Assembly (NCBI GenBank): GCA_031181345.1
Contig: JAPSLC010000037.1
Span: forward strand, 1 to 53,543
DNA: 53,543 nt
Reading direction: 5' to 3'
Origin: Cupriavidus sp.
GTDB taxonomy: Bacteria; Pseudomonadota; Gammaproteobacteria; Burkholderiales; Burkholderiaceae
Made by a program: the position numbers and the translations under genes. Positions 1 through 8,096 of this stretch are shown here, piece after piece; the stretch's first letter is position 1; every line of letters starts with the position of its first letter. The notes beneath the pieces were generated by a model that was not told where the DNA came from, did not search any database, and saw only the letters and a program-made list of their open reading frames with translations.

Positions 1-17
1 CACACCAAGAGACCATC

Positions 18-1205
18 ATGCATTGGGCCATCTCCCGCCGGGCGCAACAACTGACCAGCTCGGCCATCCGCGAAATCCTCAAGGTCACCGAGCGTCCGGA
101 AGTCATTTCGTTCGCCGGCGGCTTGCCCTCGCCCGCGACCTTCCCGGTCGCCGCGATGGAACAGGCGGTGGCCCGTGTATTCGCCGACAACCCGCACGCG
201 GCGTTGCAGTACGCCGCCACCGAGGGCTATCTGCCGCTGCGCGAATTCATCGCGCGCCGCCATGGCGTCGATGTCGAGCGCGTGCTGATCACCACCGGCT
301 CGCAGCAGGCGCTGGACCTGCTGGCCAAGGTGCTGATCGATCCGGGCAGCCCGGTGCTGGTCGAGACGCCGAGCTATCTCGGCGCGCTGCAGGCCTTCTC
401 GCTGTTCGAACCCGAGTTCGTGTCGCTGCCGAGCGACGAGCAGGGCCTGCAGCCCGAGGCGCTGACCGCCGAGCTGACCGCCGGCGCGCGCTTCCTCTAC
501 GCGCTGCCCAACTTCCAGAATCCGACCGGACGCCGCATGCCGCTGGAGCGCCGCCAGGCGCTGGTGCAGCGCGCGCGCGACCTGAACGTGCTGCTGATCG
601 AGGACGATCCCTACGGCGAACTGAGCTACACCGGCAACCAGCTGCCCACGCTGCTGTCGATGAATCCGGACGGCGTGATCTACATGGGTTCGTTCTCGAA
701 GGTGCTCGCCCCGGGCCTGCGGCTGGGCTACGTGATCGCCCCGCCCGATCTGCATTTCAAGCTGTGCCAGGCCAAGCAGGCTTCGGACCTGCATACGCCG
801 AGCTTCACCCAGCGCGTGGCCTACGAGACCATCCGCGACGGTCTGCTCGATACGCATATCCCGACCATCCGCGAGCTGTACGGCAACCAGTGCCGCTCGA
901 TGCTGGATGCGCTGGCGCGCCATATGCCGGCCGGCGTCAAGTGGAACCAGCCCGAGGGCGGCATGTTCATCTGGATGTCGCTGCCCGAAGGGCTGGACAG
1001 CATGGCGATCCTGCAGGAGGCGGTCAAACGCAACGTCGCCTATGTGCCCGGCGCCCCCTTCTTCGCCACCAATCCGCGGCAAAATACGCTGCGGCTGGCC
1101 TTCGTCACGGTGCCGCCCGAGCGCATCGAGCAAGGCGTGGCGATCCTCGGCAAGCTGTTCGCCGAGCCCATCGCGGCGCAGACGGGCCAGGCCAAGGCGG
1201 CCTGA
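18..1205 (+). CDS. PLP-dependent aminotransferase, class I/II (2-aminoadipate / MocR-like)
   Basis: This 395-residue protein is a fold-type I pyridoxal-phosphate aminotransferase of the AspC/ARO8/LysN group. The N-terminus has the FAGGLPSPATFP signature of 2-aminoadipate-type and multi-substrate transaminases. The middle carries ALPNFQNPTG, whose Asn contacts the cofactor, and EDDPYGEL. The PLP-binding lysine is in GSFSKVLAPGLRLGY (about residue 230). There is no GntR-type DNA-binding domain in front, so it is a free enzyme and not a MocR regulator. The ATG follows an AAGAGA stretch. A glutathione S-transferase gene follows 71 bp downstream on the same strand and may be cotranscribed. The family typically acts on aromatic, branched-chain or aminoadipate substrates; the substrate here cannot be read from sequence. 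Confidence 0.9.
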   Translation: MHWAISRRAQQLTSSAIREILKVTERPEVISFAGGLPSPATFPVAAMEQAVARVFADNPHAALQYAATEGYLPLREFIARRHGVDVERVLITTGSQQALDLLAKVLIDPGSPVLVETPSYLGALQAFSLFEPEFVSLPSDEQGLQPEALTAELTAGARFLYALPNFQNPTGRRMPLERRQALVQRARDLNVLLIEDDPYGELSYTGNQLPTLLSMNPDGVIYMGSFSKVLAPGLRLGYVIAPPDLHFKLCQAKQASDLHTPSFTQRVAYETIRDGLLDTHIPTIRELYGNQCRSMLDALARHMPAGVKWNQPEGGMFIWMSLPEGLDSMAILQEAVKRNVAYVPGAPFFATNPRQNTLRLAFVTVPPERIEQGVAILGKLFAEPIAAQTGQAKAA

Positions 1206-1276
1206 ATCGCCGCCGACAGCGCCGTCCACAGCGCCGTCGACAGGCCGCGGCACCGACCAGAACAAGGAAGACCAAC

Positions 1277-1921
1277 ATGTTGCGCATCTGGGGCCGGCTC
1301 TCTTCGATCAACGTCCAGAAGGTCGTCTGGTGCGCGCGCGAACTGCATCTCGATCACGAGCGGATCGATATCGGCGTCACGCGCGGCGACCTCGACACCG
1401 AGGCCTACGTCCGCCTGAATCCGAACCGGCTGATCCCGGTGATCGAGGACTTCCGCGGCACCGATATCGGCGGCGAGCCGTTCGTGCTGTGGGAATCGAA
1501 TGCGATCGTGCGCTACCTGTGCGCGCAGTATGGCGAAGGCACGCTGTGGCCGGAGGACGTGCGCACCCGCGCCTCCGCCGACCGCTGGATGGACTGGCAG
1601 AACACCGCCTTCACGCCGGCCATGGTCGACGCCTTCGTGCAGACCGTGCGCACGCCGGCCGAGCGCCACGACGCCGACGCGATCGCCCGCTCGATCGGGC
1701 GCGCCGAACCGCTGGCCGCGCTGCTCGACAAGGCGCTGACCGGACGCGAGTTCATCTGCGACGACCGCTTCAGCATGGCCGACATCTCGCTGGCCTGCGC
1801 CGCCCACCGCTGGATGGGCATGCCGATCCAGCGCGAGCCGCGTCCGGAGCTGGAGCGCTGGCTGGCGAAGATGCGCGCCCGGCCCGCTGCCTCTGGCATC
1901 CTGGTGTTGCCGCTGGTTTAG
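1277..1921 (+). CDS. Glutathione S-transferase family protein
   Basis: This 214-residue cytosolic protein has the two-domain GST layout: a thioredoxin-like N-terminal domain with SSINVQKVVW as the probable glutathione-activating region, the NPNRLIPVIED loop with its cis-proline, and WESNAIVRYL, whose Glu-Ser binds the gamma-glutamyl group. A helical C-terminal domain follows, containing FSMADISLACAAHRW, the N-capping box. ATG 1277 was chosen because it has an AAGGAAG ribosome site at good spacing and starts directly at the conserved first strand; the reading frame stays open far upstream, but there it overlaps the aminotransferase gene. Conjugation or reduction using glutathione is the expected chemistry. 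The substrate is unknown. Confidence 0.9.
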   Translation: MLRIWGRLSSINVQKVVWCARELHLDHERIDIGVTRGDLDTEAYVRLNPNRLIPVIEDFRGTDIGGEPFVLWESNAIVRYLCAQYGEGTLWPEDVRTRASADRWMDWQNTAFTPAMVDAFVQTVRTPAERHDADAIARSIGRAEPLAALLDKALTGREFICDDRFSMADISLACAAHRWMGMPIQREPRPELERWLAKMRARPAASGILVLPLV

Positions 1922-2275
1922 CCGCCATCCCCGCACGGGCGCTGGCGTCGATGCCAGCTGCCCCGGACGCCCTCCCCGAGCGGTTGCCCTCCCCGCTCCA
2001 CCCGCCGTGCCGGCAAGCAGACATTTCCGTTCCGCAACAATTGGAGTACGCTGCACACCCGACGCGGCCCCGGGCTAACCCTGATTCCTGAATCCGGTTC
2101 ACGCCCATCGTGACGCGATGTATCGCGGGTGACGTATAGCCGTCCTTACAATCGTTCGCTTGCTCGTGCGCGAAGCTTGGGTCACCCCTGCGCGTCCCTT
2201 GCGTGCGCAGGCAAACCGGCGAGGATCGCCCGCAGAAGGATGGCTCGCCGGCCCATCACTGAGGAGGATTCAATC
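1922..2275. other. Intergenic region upstream of lactate permease
   Basis: This is a 354-base gap. No convincing gene, RNA or terminator is seen. It holds one perfect palindrome (listed separately) and the GAGGAGG ribosome site of the permease at its right end. The frame of the permease stays open back to 2129, but that upstream part does not look like a lactate permease. Confidence 0.4.
2114..2127. promoter_or_regulatory. Perfect palindrome, candidate operator of the lactate permease
   Basis: CGCGATGTATCGCG is a 14-base inverted repeat about 150 bases before the GTG start of the permease. Lactate permeases are commonly controlled by GntR-type regulators, which bind short palindromes, but no regulator gene is adjacent here. 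The assignment is an inference from position and symmetry only. Confidence 0.3.
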
Positions 2276-3952
2276 GTGTGGAGTCAAGTCTACGACCCGC
2301 TCGGCAGCATGGCCCTGTCCACGCTCGCCGCGGGCGTCCCGGTCGCGGTGCTGTTGGGCGCGCTGGCGTTCTTTCATCTGCAGGCCCATCTGGCCGCCGG
2401 GCTGGCGCTGGTGGTCGGCATCGTGGTCGCCTCGGCGATCTTCGGCATGCCCGCCGCGATGGCCGGCAAGGCCGCCGGCCTGGGCATCGCTTCCGGCCTG
2501 TTCCCGATCGGCTGGATCGTGCTGAACATCATCTTCCTGCACCGGCTGACCACGCTGAACGGCTCGTTCAAGGTGCTGCAGGGCTCGATCGCCGGCATCA
2601 CCGAGGACAGGCGCCTGCAGCTGCTGCTGGTGGCGTTCAGCTTCGGCGCCTTCTTCGAGGGCGCGGCCGGCTTCGGCACGCCGGTGGCGGTGACGGGCGC
2701 GATCCTGATCGGCCTGGGCTTCTCGCCGCTGGCCGCCTCGGGCCTGGCGCTGATCGCCAATACCGCGCCGGTGGCCTACGGCGCGCTCGGCTCGCCGATC
2801 ATCGCGCTGTCCGCCGTGACCGGCCTTGACCTGCTGGACCTGTCGGCGATGATCGGCCGCCAGTTGCCGCTGTTCTCGGTGCTGGTGCCGTTCTGGCTGA
2901 TCTGGGCGTTCGCGGGCTTGCGCGGCATGCTGGAGGTCTGGCCCGCCATCCTGGTGGCCGGCGTCAGCTTCGCGATCCCGCAGTTCCTGGTGTCGAACTA
3001 CCACGGCCCGTGGCTGGTGGACGTGATCGCCGCGCTGGTGTCGATGGGCTCGCTGGCGCTGTTCCTGAAGGTCTGGAAGCCCAAGAAGATCTGGACCACC
3101 ACCAAGATCCTCGGCCGCCATGACGAATCGAAGGTCGACGATCCCGAGGCGGTCGCCGCCGAGGCGCGCGCCAGCGCCGCTGCCGCCGGCATCTCGACCG
3201 CCAAGGCATGGTTGCCGTGGGTGATCCTGACCGTGTTCGTCTTCATCTGGGGCGTGCCGCAGATCAAGAAGGCGTTCGACGCGATCTGGTCGTGGAAATA
3301 TGCGATCCCGGGCCTGGACAAGGCCGTGCTGAAGGTGCCGCCGGTGGTGCCGCAGCAGATCGCCGAGGCCGCGGTGTTCAACTTCAACGTGCTGTCGATG
3401 GCGGGCACCGGCATCCTGGCGGCCGCGGTGGTCGGCGGGCTGCTGATGGGCTATTCGGTGCCGCGCCTGCTGCGCGAGTACTGGAACACCATCAAGCTGG
3501 TGCGCTACTCGCTGCTGACGATCTGCGCGATGTTCGGCGTCGGCTACCTGACCCGCTATTCGGGCCTGGACGCGACGCTGGGCCTGGCGTTTGCCCACAC
3601 CGGCGTGTTCTACCCGCTGTTCGGCACCATGCTGGGCTGGCTGGGGGTCGCGCTGACCGGCTCGGACACCGCGTCGAACGTGCTGTTCGGCGGGCTGCAG
3701 AAGACCACCGCCGAGCAGCTCGGCCTGTCGCCGGTGCTGATGGCCTCGGCCAACAGCTCGGGCGGCGTAATGGGCAAGATGATCGACGCGCAATCGATCG
3801 TGGTGGCCTCGACCGCGACCAAGTGGTACGGCCACGAGGGCGACATCCTGCGCTACGTGTTCTTCCACTCGGTCGTGCTGGCGATCCTCGTGGGCCTGTT
3901 CGTCACGCTGCAGGCCTATGTGGACCCGTTCACGCGGATGGTGATCCACTGA
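2276..3952 (+). CDS. lldP: L-lactate permease (LctP family)
   Basis: This 558-residue polytopic inner-membrane protein belongs to the lactate permease family, which imports L- and D-lactate and glycolate with protons. It has many hydrophobic segments and the family's conserved blocks SFGAFFEGAAGFGTPVA, NTAPVAYGALGSP, LTGSDTASNVLFG and ANSSGGVMGKMIDAQSI. Length matches the E. coli protein (about 551). GTG 2276 was chosen because GAGGAGG lies 8 bases before it and the product then begins with the usual short amphipathic start; the longer open frame would add non-conserved residues. No lactate dehydrogenase genes sit beside it in this window. A terminator hairpin follows at 4049. Confidence 0.93.
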   Translation: MWSQVYDPLGSMALSTLAAGVPVAVLLGALAFFHLQAHLAAGLALVVGIVVASAIFGMPAAMAGKAAGLGIASGLFPIGWIVLNIIFLHRLTTLNGSFKVLQGSIAGITEDRRLQLLLVAFSFGAFFEGAAGFGTPVAVTGAILIGLGFSPLAASGLALIANTAPVAYGALGSPIIALSAVTGLDLLDLSAMIGRQLPLFSVLVPFWLIWAFAGLRGMLEVWPAILVAGVSFAIPQFLVSNYHGPWLVDVIAALVSMGSLALFLKVWKPKKIWTTTKILGRHDESKVDDPEAVAAEARASAAAAGISTAKAWLPWVILTVFVFIWGVPQIKKAFDAIWSWKYAIPGLDKAVLKVPPVVPQQIAEAAVFNFNVLSMAGTGILAAAVVGGLLMGYSVPRLLREYWNTIKLVRYSLLTICAMFGVGYLTRYSGLDATLGLAFAHTGVFYPLFGTMLGWLGVALTGSDTASNVLFGGLQKTTAEQLGLSPVLMASANSSGGVMGKMIDAQSIVVASTATKWYGHEGDILRYVFFHSVVLAILVGLFVTLQAYVDPFTRMVIH

Positions 3953-3960
3953 CATCGCTG

Positions 3961-4030
3961 CCGTTCCCGCGCATGCGGGAATCCAGCGTCGCTGGAAAGC
4001 CGCTGGGTCCCCGCCTTCGCGGGGACGACG
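3961..4030. repeat. Palindromic intergenic repeat, family A (two hairpins)
   Basis: Two short hairpins face each other: CCCGCGCATGCGGG and CCCCGCCTTCGCGGGG, separated by a segment containing CCAGCG and CGCTGG. Related copies occur in this window at about 7938, 13384, 18283 and 21081. The arrangement is that of REP/BIME-type elements common in Burkholderiales. Confidence 0.7.
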
Positions 4031-4048
4031 AATCCAGCAGCAAACTAC

Positions 4049-4072
4049 GCCCCGCTTCTGCGGGGCTTTTTT
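4049..4072 (+). terminator. Rho-independent terminator of lldP
   Basis: GCCCCGC-TTCT-GCGGGGC followed by six T residues. It ends the lactate permease transcript before the convergent egtB gene. Confidence 0.85.
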
Positions 4073-4105
4073 CTGCGTGACGATCTGCGCTATCCGTGCA
4101 ACAGC

Positions 4106-5380
4106 TCAGAGCGCGCAGGTACGAAAGCCCACGAAGGCGGCGTCTTCCTCGGGCGCCAGCGCCAGCCGCGCGCGCGCATGGCGCAGCCGCACCGGGCCGA
4201 CGAAGCAGGCGCCGCGCACGGCCTGGCACAGGCCGAACCGCGCCTGCATTTCGCTGTCGCCAGGCCCCGGGCGCGACGGCACCTCGTCGAAGCCCGCATA
4301 GGGTTCGTAGGGCGTCGCGGTCCATTCGCGCACCATGCCCCAGCGGAAGCCGCCGCGATTCTGCACCGCGGCCATTTCCCACTCGGCCTCGTCCGGCAGG
4401 CGGCGGCCGGCCCAGGCGCACCAGGCCTGCGCCTCGTACAGCGTCACGTGCCGGACGGCCTCGTCGGGATTGAGCGTGCGCAGCGTATCGAAGCGCTGTG
4501 CCATCCAGGCGCGCGTCTGCGCATGGCGCTCCCAGTAGCGCGGCGCCGAGCGCTCCTGCGTCATCAGCCACTGGCGGCCGGCGGGCGACCACCAGTTGGG
4601 CCGCTCGTAGCCGCCGTCGTCGACGAATTCGAGGTATTGCGCGTTGGTGACCGGCGCGGCGTCGATCTCGAAGGCCGGCACATAGGTGGGCTGCGCGGGC
4701 AGCTCGTCGGGCATGGCGAAGCCGTCGGGCTCGCTCCAGCCCTGCGTGAAGCGGCCGCCCGGAAACTGCAGCGTGCCGGCATCGGGCACGCTGACCGGCG
4801 GGCGGGTCAGCGCGGGATCGTCGGGGGCCATCGCCAGCGCCTGCAGCAGCGCCGCGATGCGCTCGATCTGCGCGTCCTCGTGCTGCAGGGCCCGGCGGTA
4901 CGGGTACAGCGTGTCGTCGCCATCGTCGGGCAGCAGCGCGATCCGCCGCAGCACCGCGTCGAGCACCGAGGCCGCATAGTGCTTCAGCGCGGCGACGTCG
5001 GGCAACGCAGCTTCCCAGCGCGCATCGGGACCGATGCGCTCGGGATCGAACCATTCGTCGGCACCGTCGAGCATCGCCGGCGCGGCCGGCACCGGCAGCA
5101 GCACGCCGCCGCGGTCCTGCCATTGGACGTCGCGCAGGCACCACCATTCGGCGTGCCAGGCGAGATGGCCCAGCGTCCATAGCGGCGGATCGGCATCGTA
5201 CTGGCGCGGCACGATCCAGCCGCGCCGGGCCGCGCCGAACACGGCCAGCCAGGCCAGCGTGCGGTTGCGGCTGTCGACCAGGGCCTGCGCCAGCCCCTCG
5301 CGCGGCAGGCGCCGGGCGTCGCTCCAGTCGTGCCGGCCGCCGGCGAAATACAGATCGGGAAGCATGGTGAAGCCGCTCAT
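4106..5380 (-). CDS. EgtB-like non-heme iron sulfoxide synthase (DinB_2 + formylglycine-generating-enzyme fold)
   Basis: This 424-residue protein has the EgtB architecture: an N-terminal four-helix DinB_2-like domain (about residues 15-165) and a C-terminal FGE-sulfatase fold (about 190-424). It shows VTNAQYLEFVDDGGY, PNWWSPAGRQW, VRHVTLYEAQAWCAWAGRRLP and the REWT element. In the family an iron(II) centre joins cysteine (or another thiol) to trimethylhistidine. The first expected iron ligand is in LGHLAWHAEWW. The second is in LQHEDAQIE, where the position that is normally the third His of HExxH is Gln, an oddity worth checking. The adjacent upstream gene encodes the matching histidine methyltransferase EgtD, which supports a role in ergothioneine-type synthesis. 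A selenoneine synthase is possible, but no senB/senC neighbours are present. Confidence 0.82.
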   Translation of the reverse strand: MSGFTMLPDLYFAGGRHDWSDARRLPREGLAQALVDSRNRTLAWLAVFGAARRGWIVPRQYDADPPLWTLGHLAWHAEWWCLRDVQWQDRGGVLLPVPAAPAMLDGADEWFDPERIGPDARWEAALPDVAALKHYAASVLDAVLRRIALLPDDGDDTLYPYRRALQHEDAQIERIAALLQALAMAPDDPALTRPPVSVPDAGTLQFPGGRFTQGWSEPDGFAMPDELPAQPTYVPAFEIDAAPVTNAQYLEFVDDGGYERPNWWSPAGRQWLMTQERSAPRYWERHAQTRAWMAQRFDTLRTLNPDEAVRHVTLYEAQAWCAWAGRRLPDEAEWEMAAVQNRGGFRWGMVREWTATPYEPYAGFDEVPSRPGPGDSEMQARFGLCQAVRGACFVGPVRLRHARARLALAPEEDAAFVGFRTCAL

Positions 5381-5485
5381 CGGGTTGCCCGTCTCGTCAA
5401 AAGCCGCTGGAAAACCGCTCGCAGCGCGGCGGCATGTCAGCAGACATTATGACACTGCGGCTTTTCCCTTCCCTTCGCCGGTACC

Positions 5486-6625
5486 TCAGGCCGGTACCCG
5501 TGCGTGGAACACCGCGAACCATTGCCGCGCGTCGGTCCAGCAGACCGGATCGGCAAAGCCCGCGTCCTCGAGCAGCGCGGCGAAGCCCTCGACGCGGTAC
5601 TTGTGCGAGTCCTCGGTATGGATGCGCTCGCCGGCATGGAAGGCGCGGCCGCCGCCAGTCCAGTGGACCTCGACATCGCGCACCGCTTGCAGATGCATCT
5701 GGATACGCGAGCCGTGCCGATCGAAGCTGGCGACATGGCGCCAGTCGGCCAGCGCGAAGTTGGCGTCGATGGCGCGATTGACGTTGCGCAGCACGTTGCG
5801 GTTGAACGCCGCGGTCACGCCCAGCGCATCGTCGTAGGCCGATACCAGCTGCGCCTCCTCCTTGAGCAGGTCGACGCCGATCAGCACGCCGTCGCCGCCG
5901 CGCGCCGCCGCGCGCAGCCGCTGCAGCAGCGCCAGCGCGGCATCGGGCGCGAAGTTGCCGATGCTCGAGCCCGGATAGAAGAACAGCCGCCGGCCCTGCC
6001 GGATGGGCGCCGGCAGCGCGAGCGGCGCGCACAGGTCGGCGCCCAGTCCCATCATCGGGATCTGCGGATGCTGCTGTTGCAGGCCGGCCAGCGTGTCGCG
6101 CAGGAACTCGACCGAGATATCGAGCGCGACGTACTGGGCGGGGCGCAGCACGCCGAACAGCCGCGCGGCTTTCTGGCAATTGCCGGCGCCAAGGTCGATC
6201 AGCACCCCGCCGCTGCCGCAGCGCGCGCCGATCGCGGTGGCATGCGCGGCGAAGATCTCGGCCTCGATGCGGGTCGGGTAGTACTCCGGCAAGGCGGTGA
6301 TGGCTTCGAACAGGCGCGAGCCCAGCACGTCGTAGAAGTGCTTGGGCTGGACGCTGGCGTGCGGCGCCAGCAGGCCGTCGATCAGCTCGGCGCGCTCGGC
6401 CTCGTCGTCGTGCCGATACTGCTGCACGAAGGCGAGCGGATTGCCGGCGAAACGCGAGCGCGCCTTGGCGAGGGACGAGGCCGCGGCGGTGGACGCGTTC
6501 GATGAAGGGGAAGACGAAGACGACGACGAGGACGAGGACGAGGACGATGAAGACGAGGCGCGCGATCCGGATCCGTTGTCCTGGCGGAGGCGGCGCGATG
6601 GCATACCGATCGGGTCAGCCGGCAT
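5486..6625 (-). CDS. egtD: L-histidine N-alpha-methyltransferase EgtD-like
   Basis: This 379-residue SAM-dependent methyltransferase trimethylates the alpha-amino group of histidine to give hercynine, the substrate of the EgtB-type enzyme encoded next on the strand (105 bases away). Diagnostic blocks are FYDVLGSRLFEAITALPEYY, DLGAGNCQKAARL (SAM site), FFYPGSSIGNF and FNRNVLRNVNRA. ATG 6625 was chosen because it follows AGAAGGAAGAA at proper spacing; the open frame continues upstream without family similarity. Between about residues 23 and 40 is a run of some 16 serines, absent from typical EgtD, coded by mixed TCG/TCC/TCT/TCA triplets. It probably forms a disordered N-terminal linker. Confidence 0.88.
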   Translation of the reverse strand: MPADPIGMPSRRLRQDNGSGSRASSSSSSSSSSSSSSSSPSSNASTAAASSLAKARSRFAGNPLAFVQQYRHDDEAERAELIDGLLAPHASVQPKHFYDVLGSRLFEAITALPEYYPTRIEAEIFAAHATAIGARCGSGGVLIDLGAGNCQKAARLFGVLRPAQYVALDISVEFLRDTLAGLQQQHPQIPMMGLGADLCAPLALPAPIRQGRRLFFYPGSSIGNFAPDAALALLQRLRAAARGGDGVLIGVDLLKEEAQLVSAYDDALGVTAAFNRNVLRNVNRAIDANFALADWRHVASFDRHGSRIQMHLQAVRDVEVHWTGGGRAFHAGERIHTEDSHKYRVEGFAALLEDAGFADPVCWTDARQWFAVFHARVPA

Positions 6626-6934
6626 AGGGTTCTTCCTTCTGGTCGGTTGATGTGGCTGGATGTCGCTGGTCACTGGACACTGCACGACCCCAAACCCCCG
6701 GTCACACCGCCGCGGCAAATGTGGCTGGATGCCGCTAGCCGGTGCGGGCAGAGGACACGCCGCCATCGCTGTCCGGCGGCGCATCGGCCACTGCCGATCC
6801 GGTAAGAATAGGCGCTATCGCCGCCCTCTGCCTGCCCGCCTGCCTCCGACACGCCGCCAGGCCTGCGCCGCCTCGCCGCCCGCCAGGCCCTGTGCCATGG
6901 CCGTTTGCGAGGGTAAACGCCATTTGCCGCAAAG
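6626..6934. other. Intergenic region between egtD and the terC promoter
   Basis: About 310 bases separate the divergent egtD and terC transcription units. The left end must hold the egtD promoter. No clear promoter hexamers, RNA or protein gene could be singled out in the rest. Confidence 0.4.
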
Positions 6935-6964
6935 GCGACAATCGCCATGAACCTCGTTTATAAT
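6935..6964 (+). promoter_or_regulatory. Sigma70-type promoter of the riboswitch-terC unit
   Basis: A perfect TATAAT (6959-6964) lies 18 bases after GCGACA (6935-6940, four of six matches to TTGACA). Transcription would start near 6971, about 30 bases before the manganese riboswitch, which fits a leader transcript. Confidence 0.6.
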
Positions 6965-7000
6965 CCGTGCCCAAGCAAGGCCGACCACGGCCAAGCCCCT

Positions 7001-7140
7001 TCAAAGGGGAGTAGCTCCAGGGCAGCCCGCCCTTAGCACAATCGTCATTACGAGCGCCGCGTCCCCATTGCGGCCTCCGGTTGTGCTGACCGTACCGGCG
7101 CCATCGCTGATATCGCCGGTCGGTCGAGCAAGACCTTTGC
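7001..7140 (+). ncRNA. yybP-ykoY manganese riboswitch
   Basis: The leader of terC contains the conserved GGGGAGTAG loop-1 sequence at 7006-7014 and the conserved GCAAGACCTTTGC closing region at 7128-7140. CAAAGG (7002-7007) pairs with CCTTTG (7134-7139) to form the basal stem P1. These are the hallmarks of the Mn2+-sensing yybP-ykoY class, which is typically found before TerC-type or MntP-type exporter genes. Downstream, GGTTTGCAGAGG (7154-7165) is nearly complementary to 7134-7144, so an alternative stem competing with P1 can form between the aptamer and the start codon. Confidence 0.88.
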
Positions 7141-7228
7141 AACCTGGATTCATGGTTTGCAGAGGCTCCCGTCCGCGGCTGCATGACTCCAGGCGAACCT
7201 GTATTTCACGTTTCCAATAGGAGAGTTC

Positions 7229-7927
7229 ATGGAGTGGCTTACCGATCTGTTCACGATGCAGTTTCTGACGGCACTGCTGTCGATCGTCGTCATCGACCTG
7301 GTGCTCGCTGGCGACAATGCCATCGTGATCGCGCTGGCTGCGCGTAACCTGCCACCGCATCTGCAAAAGAAGGCCATCATCTGGGGCACGATCGGCGCCG
7401 TGGTGGTGCGTTCGGCGATGACCATCGGCGTGGTCTGGCTGCTGAAGGTTCCGGGCCTGATGCTGGTCGGCGGCCTGGCGCTGGTGTGGATCGCCTACAA
7501 GCTGCTGTCGGACGACAGCGGTGAGGACGCGCATGGCGCCCCGGCGACCACGCTGGCCGGCGCGATGAAGACGATCATCATCGCCGACGCCGTGATGGGC
7601 GTCGACAACGTGCTGGCCGTGGCCGGCGCCGCCCACGGCAGCTTCCTGCTGGTGGTGCTGGGCCTGCTGATCTCGATCCCGATCGTGGTCTGGGGCTCGC
7701 GCCTGGTGCTCAAGCTGATGGCCCGCTACCCGGTCATCATCTACCTTGGTGCCGGCGTGCTGGCGTTCACCGCGGTCAAGATGATCCTGGGCGAACCGCT
7801 GGTCAAGCCGTTCTTCGCCGCCAACCAGGCGCTGGCATGGCTGCTGTATCTGGTGATCATCGGCGGTGTGCTCGGCGCCGGCTATATGGTGCAGAAGCGC
7901 CGGTCGCCGGCGGCGGAAAGCCACTAA
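7229..7927 (+). CDS. TerC-family integral membrane protein (YjbE/Alx-type), probable Mn2+ exporter
   Basis: This 232-residue protein has about seven transmembrane segments. It carries the two repeated family motifs with acidic residues in the membrane, DLVLAGDNAIVIALA (about residue 29) and IADAVMGVDNVLAVAGAA (about residue 121). TerC/YkoY/Alx proteins are associated with manganese efflux or with metal supply to exported proteins. The manganese riboswitch directly upstream makes Mn2+ the likely signal and cargo. AGGAG lies 5 bases before the ATG. A strong terminator follows at 7977. Confidence 0.9.
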   Translation: MEWLTDLFTMQFLTALLSIVVIDLVLAGDNAIVIALAARNLPPHLQKKAIIWGTIGAVVVRSAMTIGVVWLLKVPGLMLVGGLALVWIAYKLLSDDSGEDAHGAPATTLAGAMKTIIIADAVMGVDNVLAVAGAAHGSFLLVVLGLLISIPIVVWGSRLVLKLMARYPVIIYLGAGVLAFTAVKMILGEPLVKPFFAANQALAWLLYLVIIGGVLGAGYMVQKRRSPAAESH

Positions 7928-7937
7928 GCAGCATCCC

Positions 7938-7964
7938 GTCGTCCCCGCCTTCGCGGGGATGACG
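7938..7964. repeat. Palindromic intergenic repeat, family A (single hairpin)
   Basis: GTCGTCCCCGCCTTCGCGGGGATGAC is one hairpin unit of the repeat family also seen near 3961, 13384, 18283 and 21081. Confidence 0.65.
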
Positions 7965-7976
7965 AGGTAGATCAAG

Positions 7977-8005
7977 GGGCGGCTCCATCGGGGCCGCCCT
8001 TTTTT
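7977..8005 (+). terminator. Rho-independent terminator of terC
   Basis: GGGCGGC (7977-7983) pairs with GCCGCCC (7993-7999) and is followed by six T residues. Confidence 0.88.
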
Positions 8006-8096
8006 CATGCCGGCGCCGGCCCTGGAGCGCATCGGCTAGAATGGCGACCTGCGCCGCCAGCCCCTCGGCTGCGGCCCTTTTTCCTTTCCGACGCCG

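Noticed and set aside
4106..6625. Selenoneine (sen) cluster
   Set aside because: SenA-like proteins resemble EgtB, but no senB glycosyltransferase or senC selenophosphate-synthetase-like gene is next to it, while egtD is. The ergothioneine-type pair is the simpler reading.
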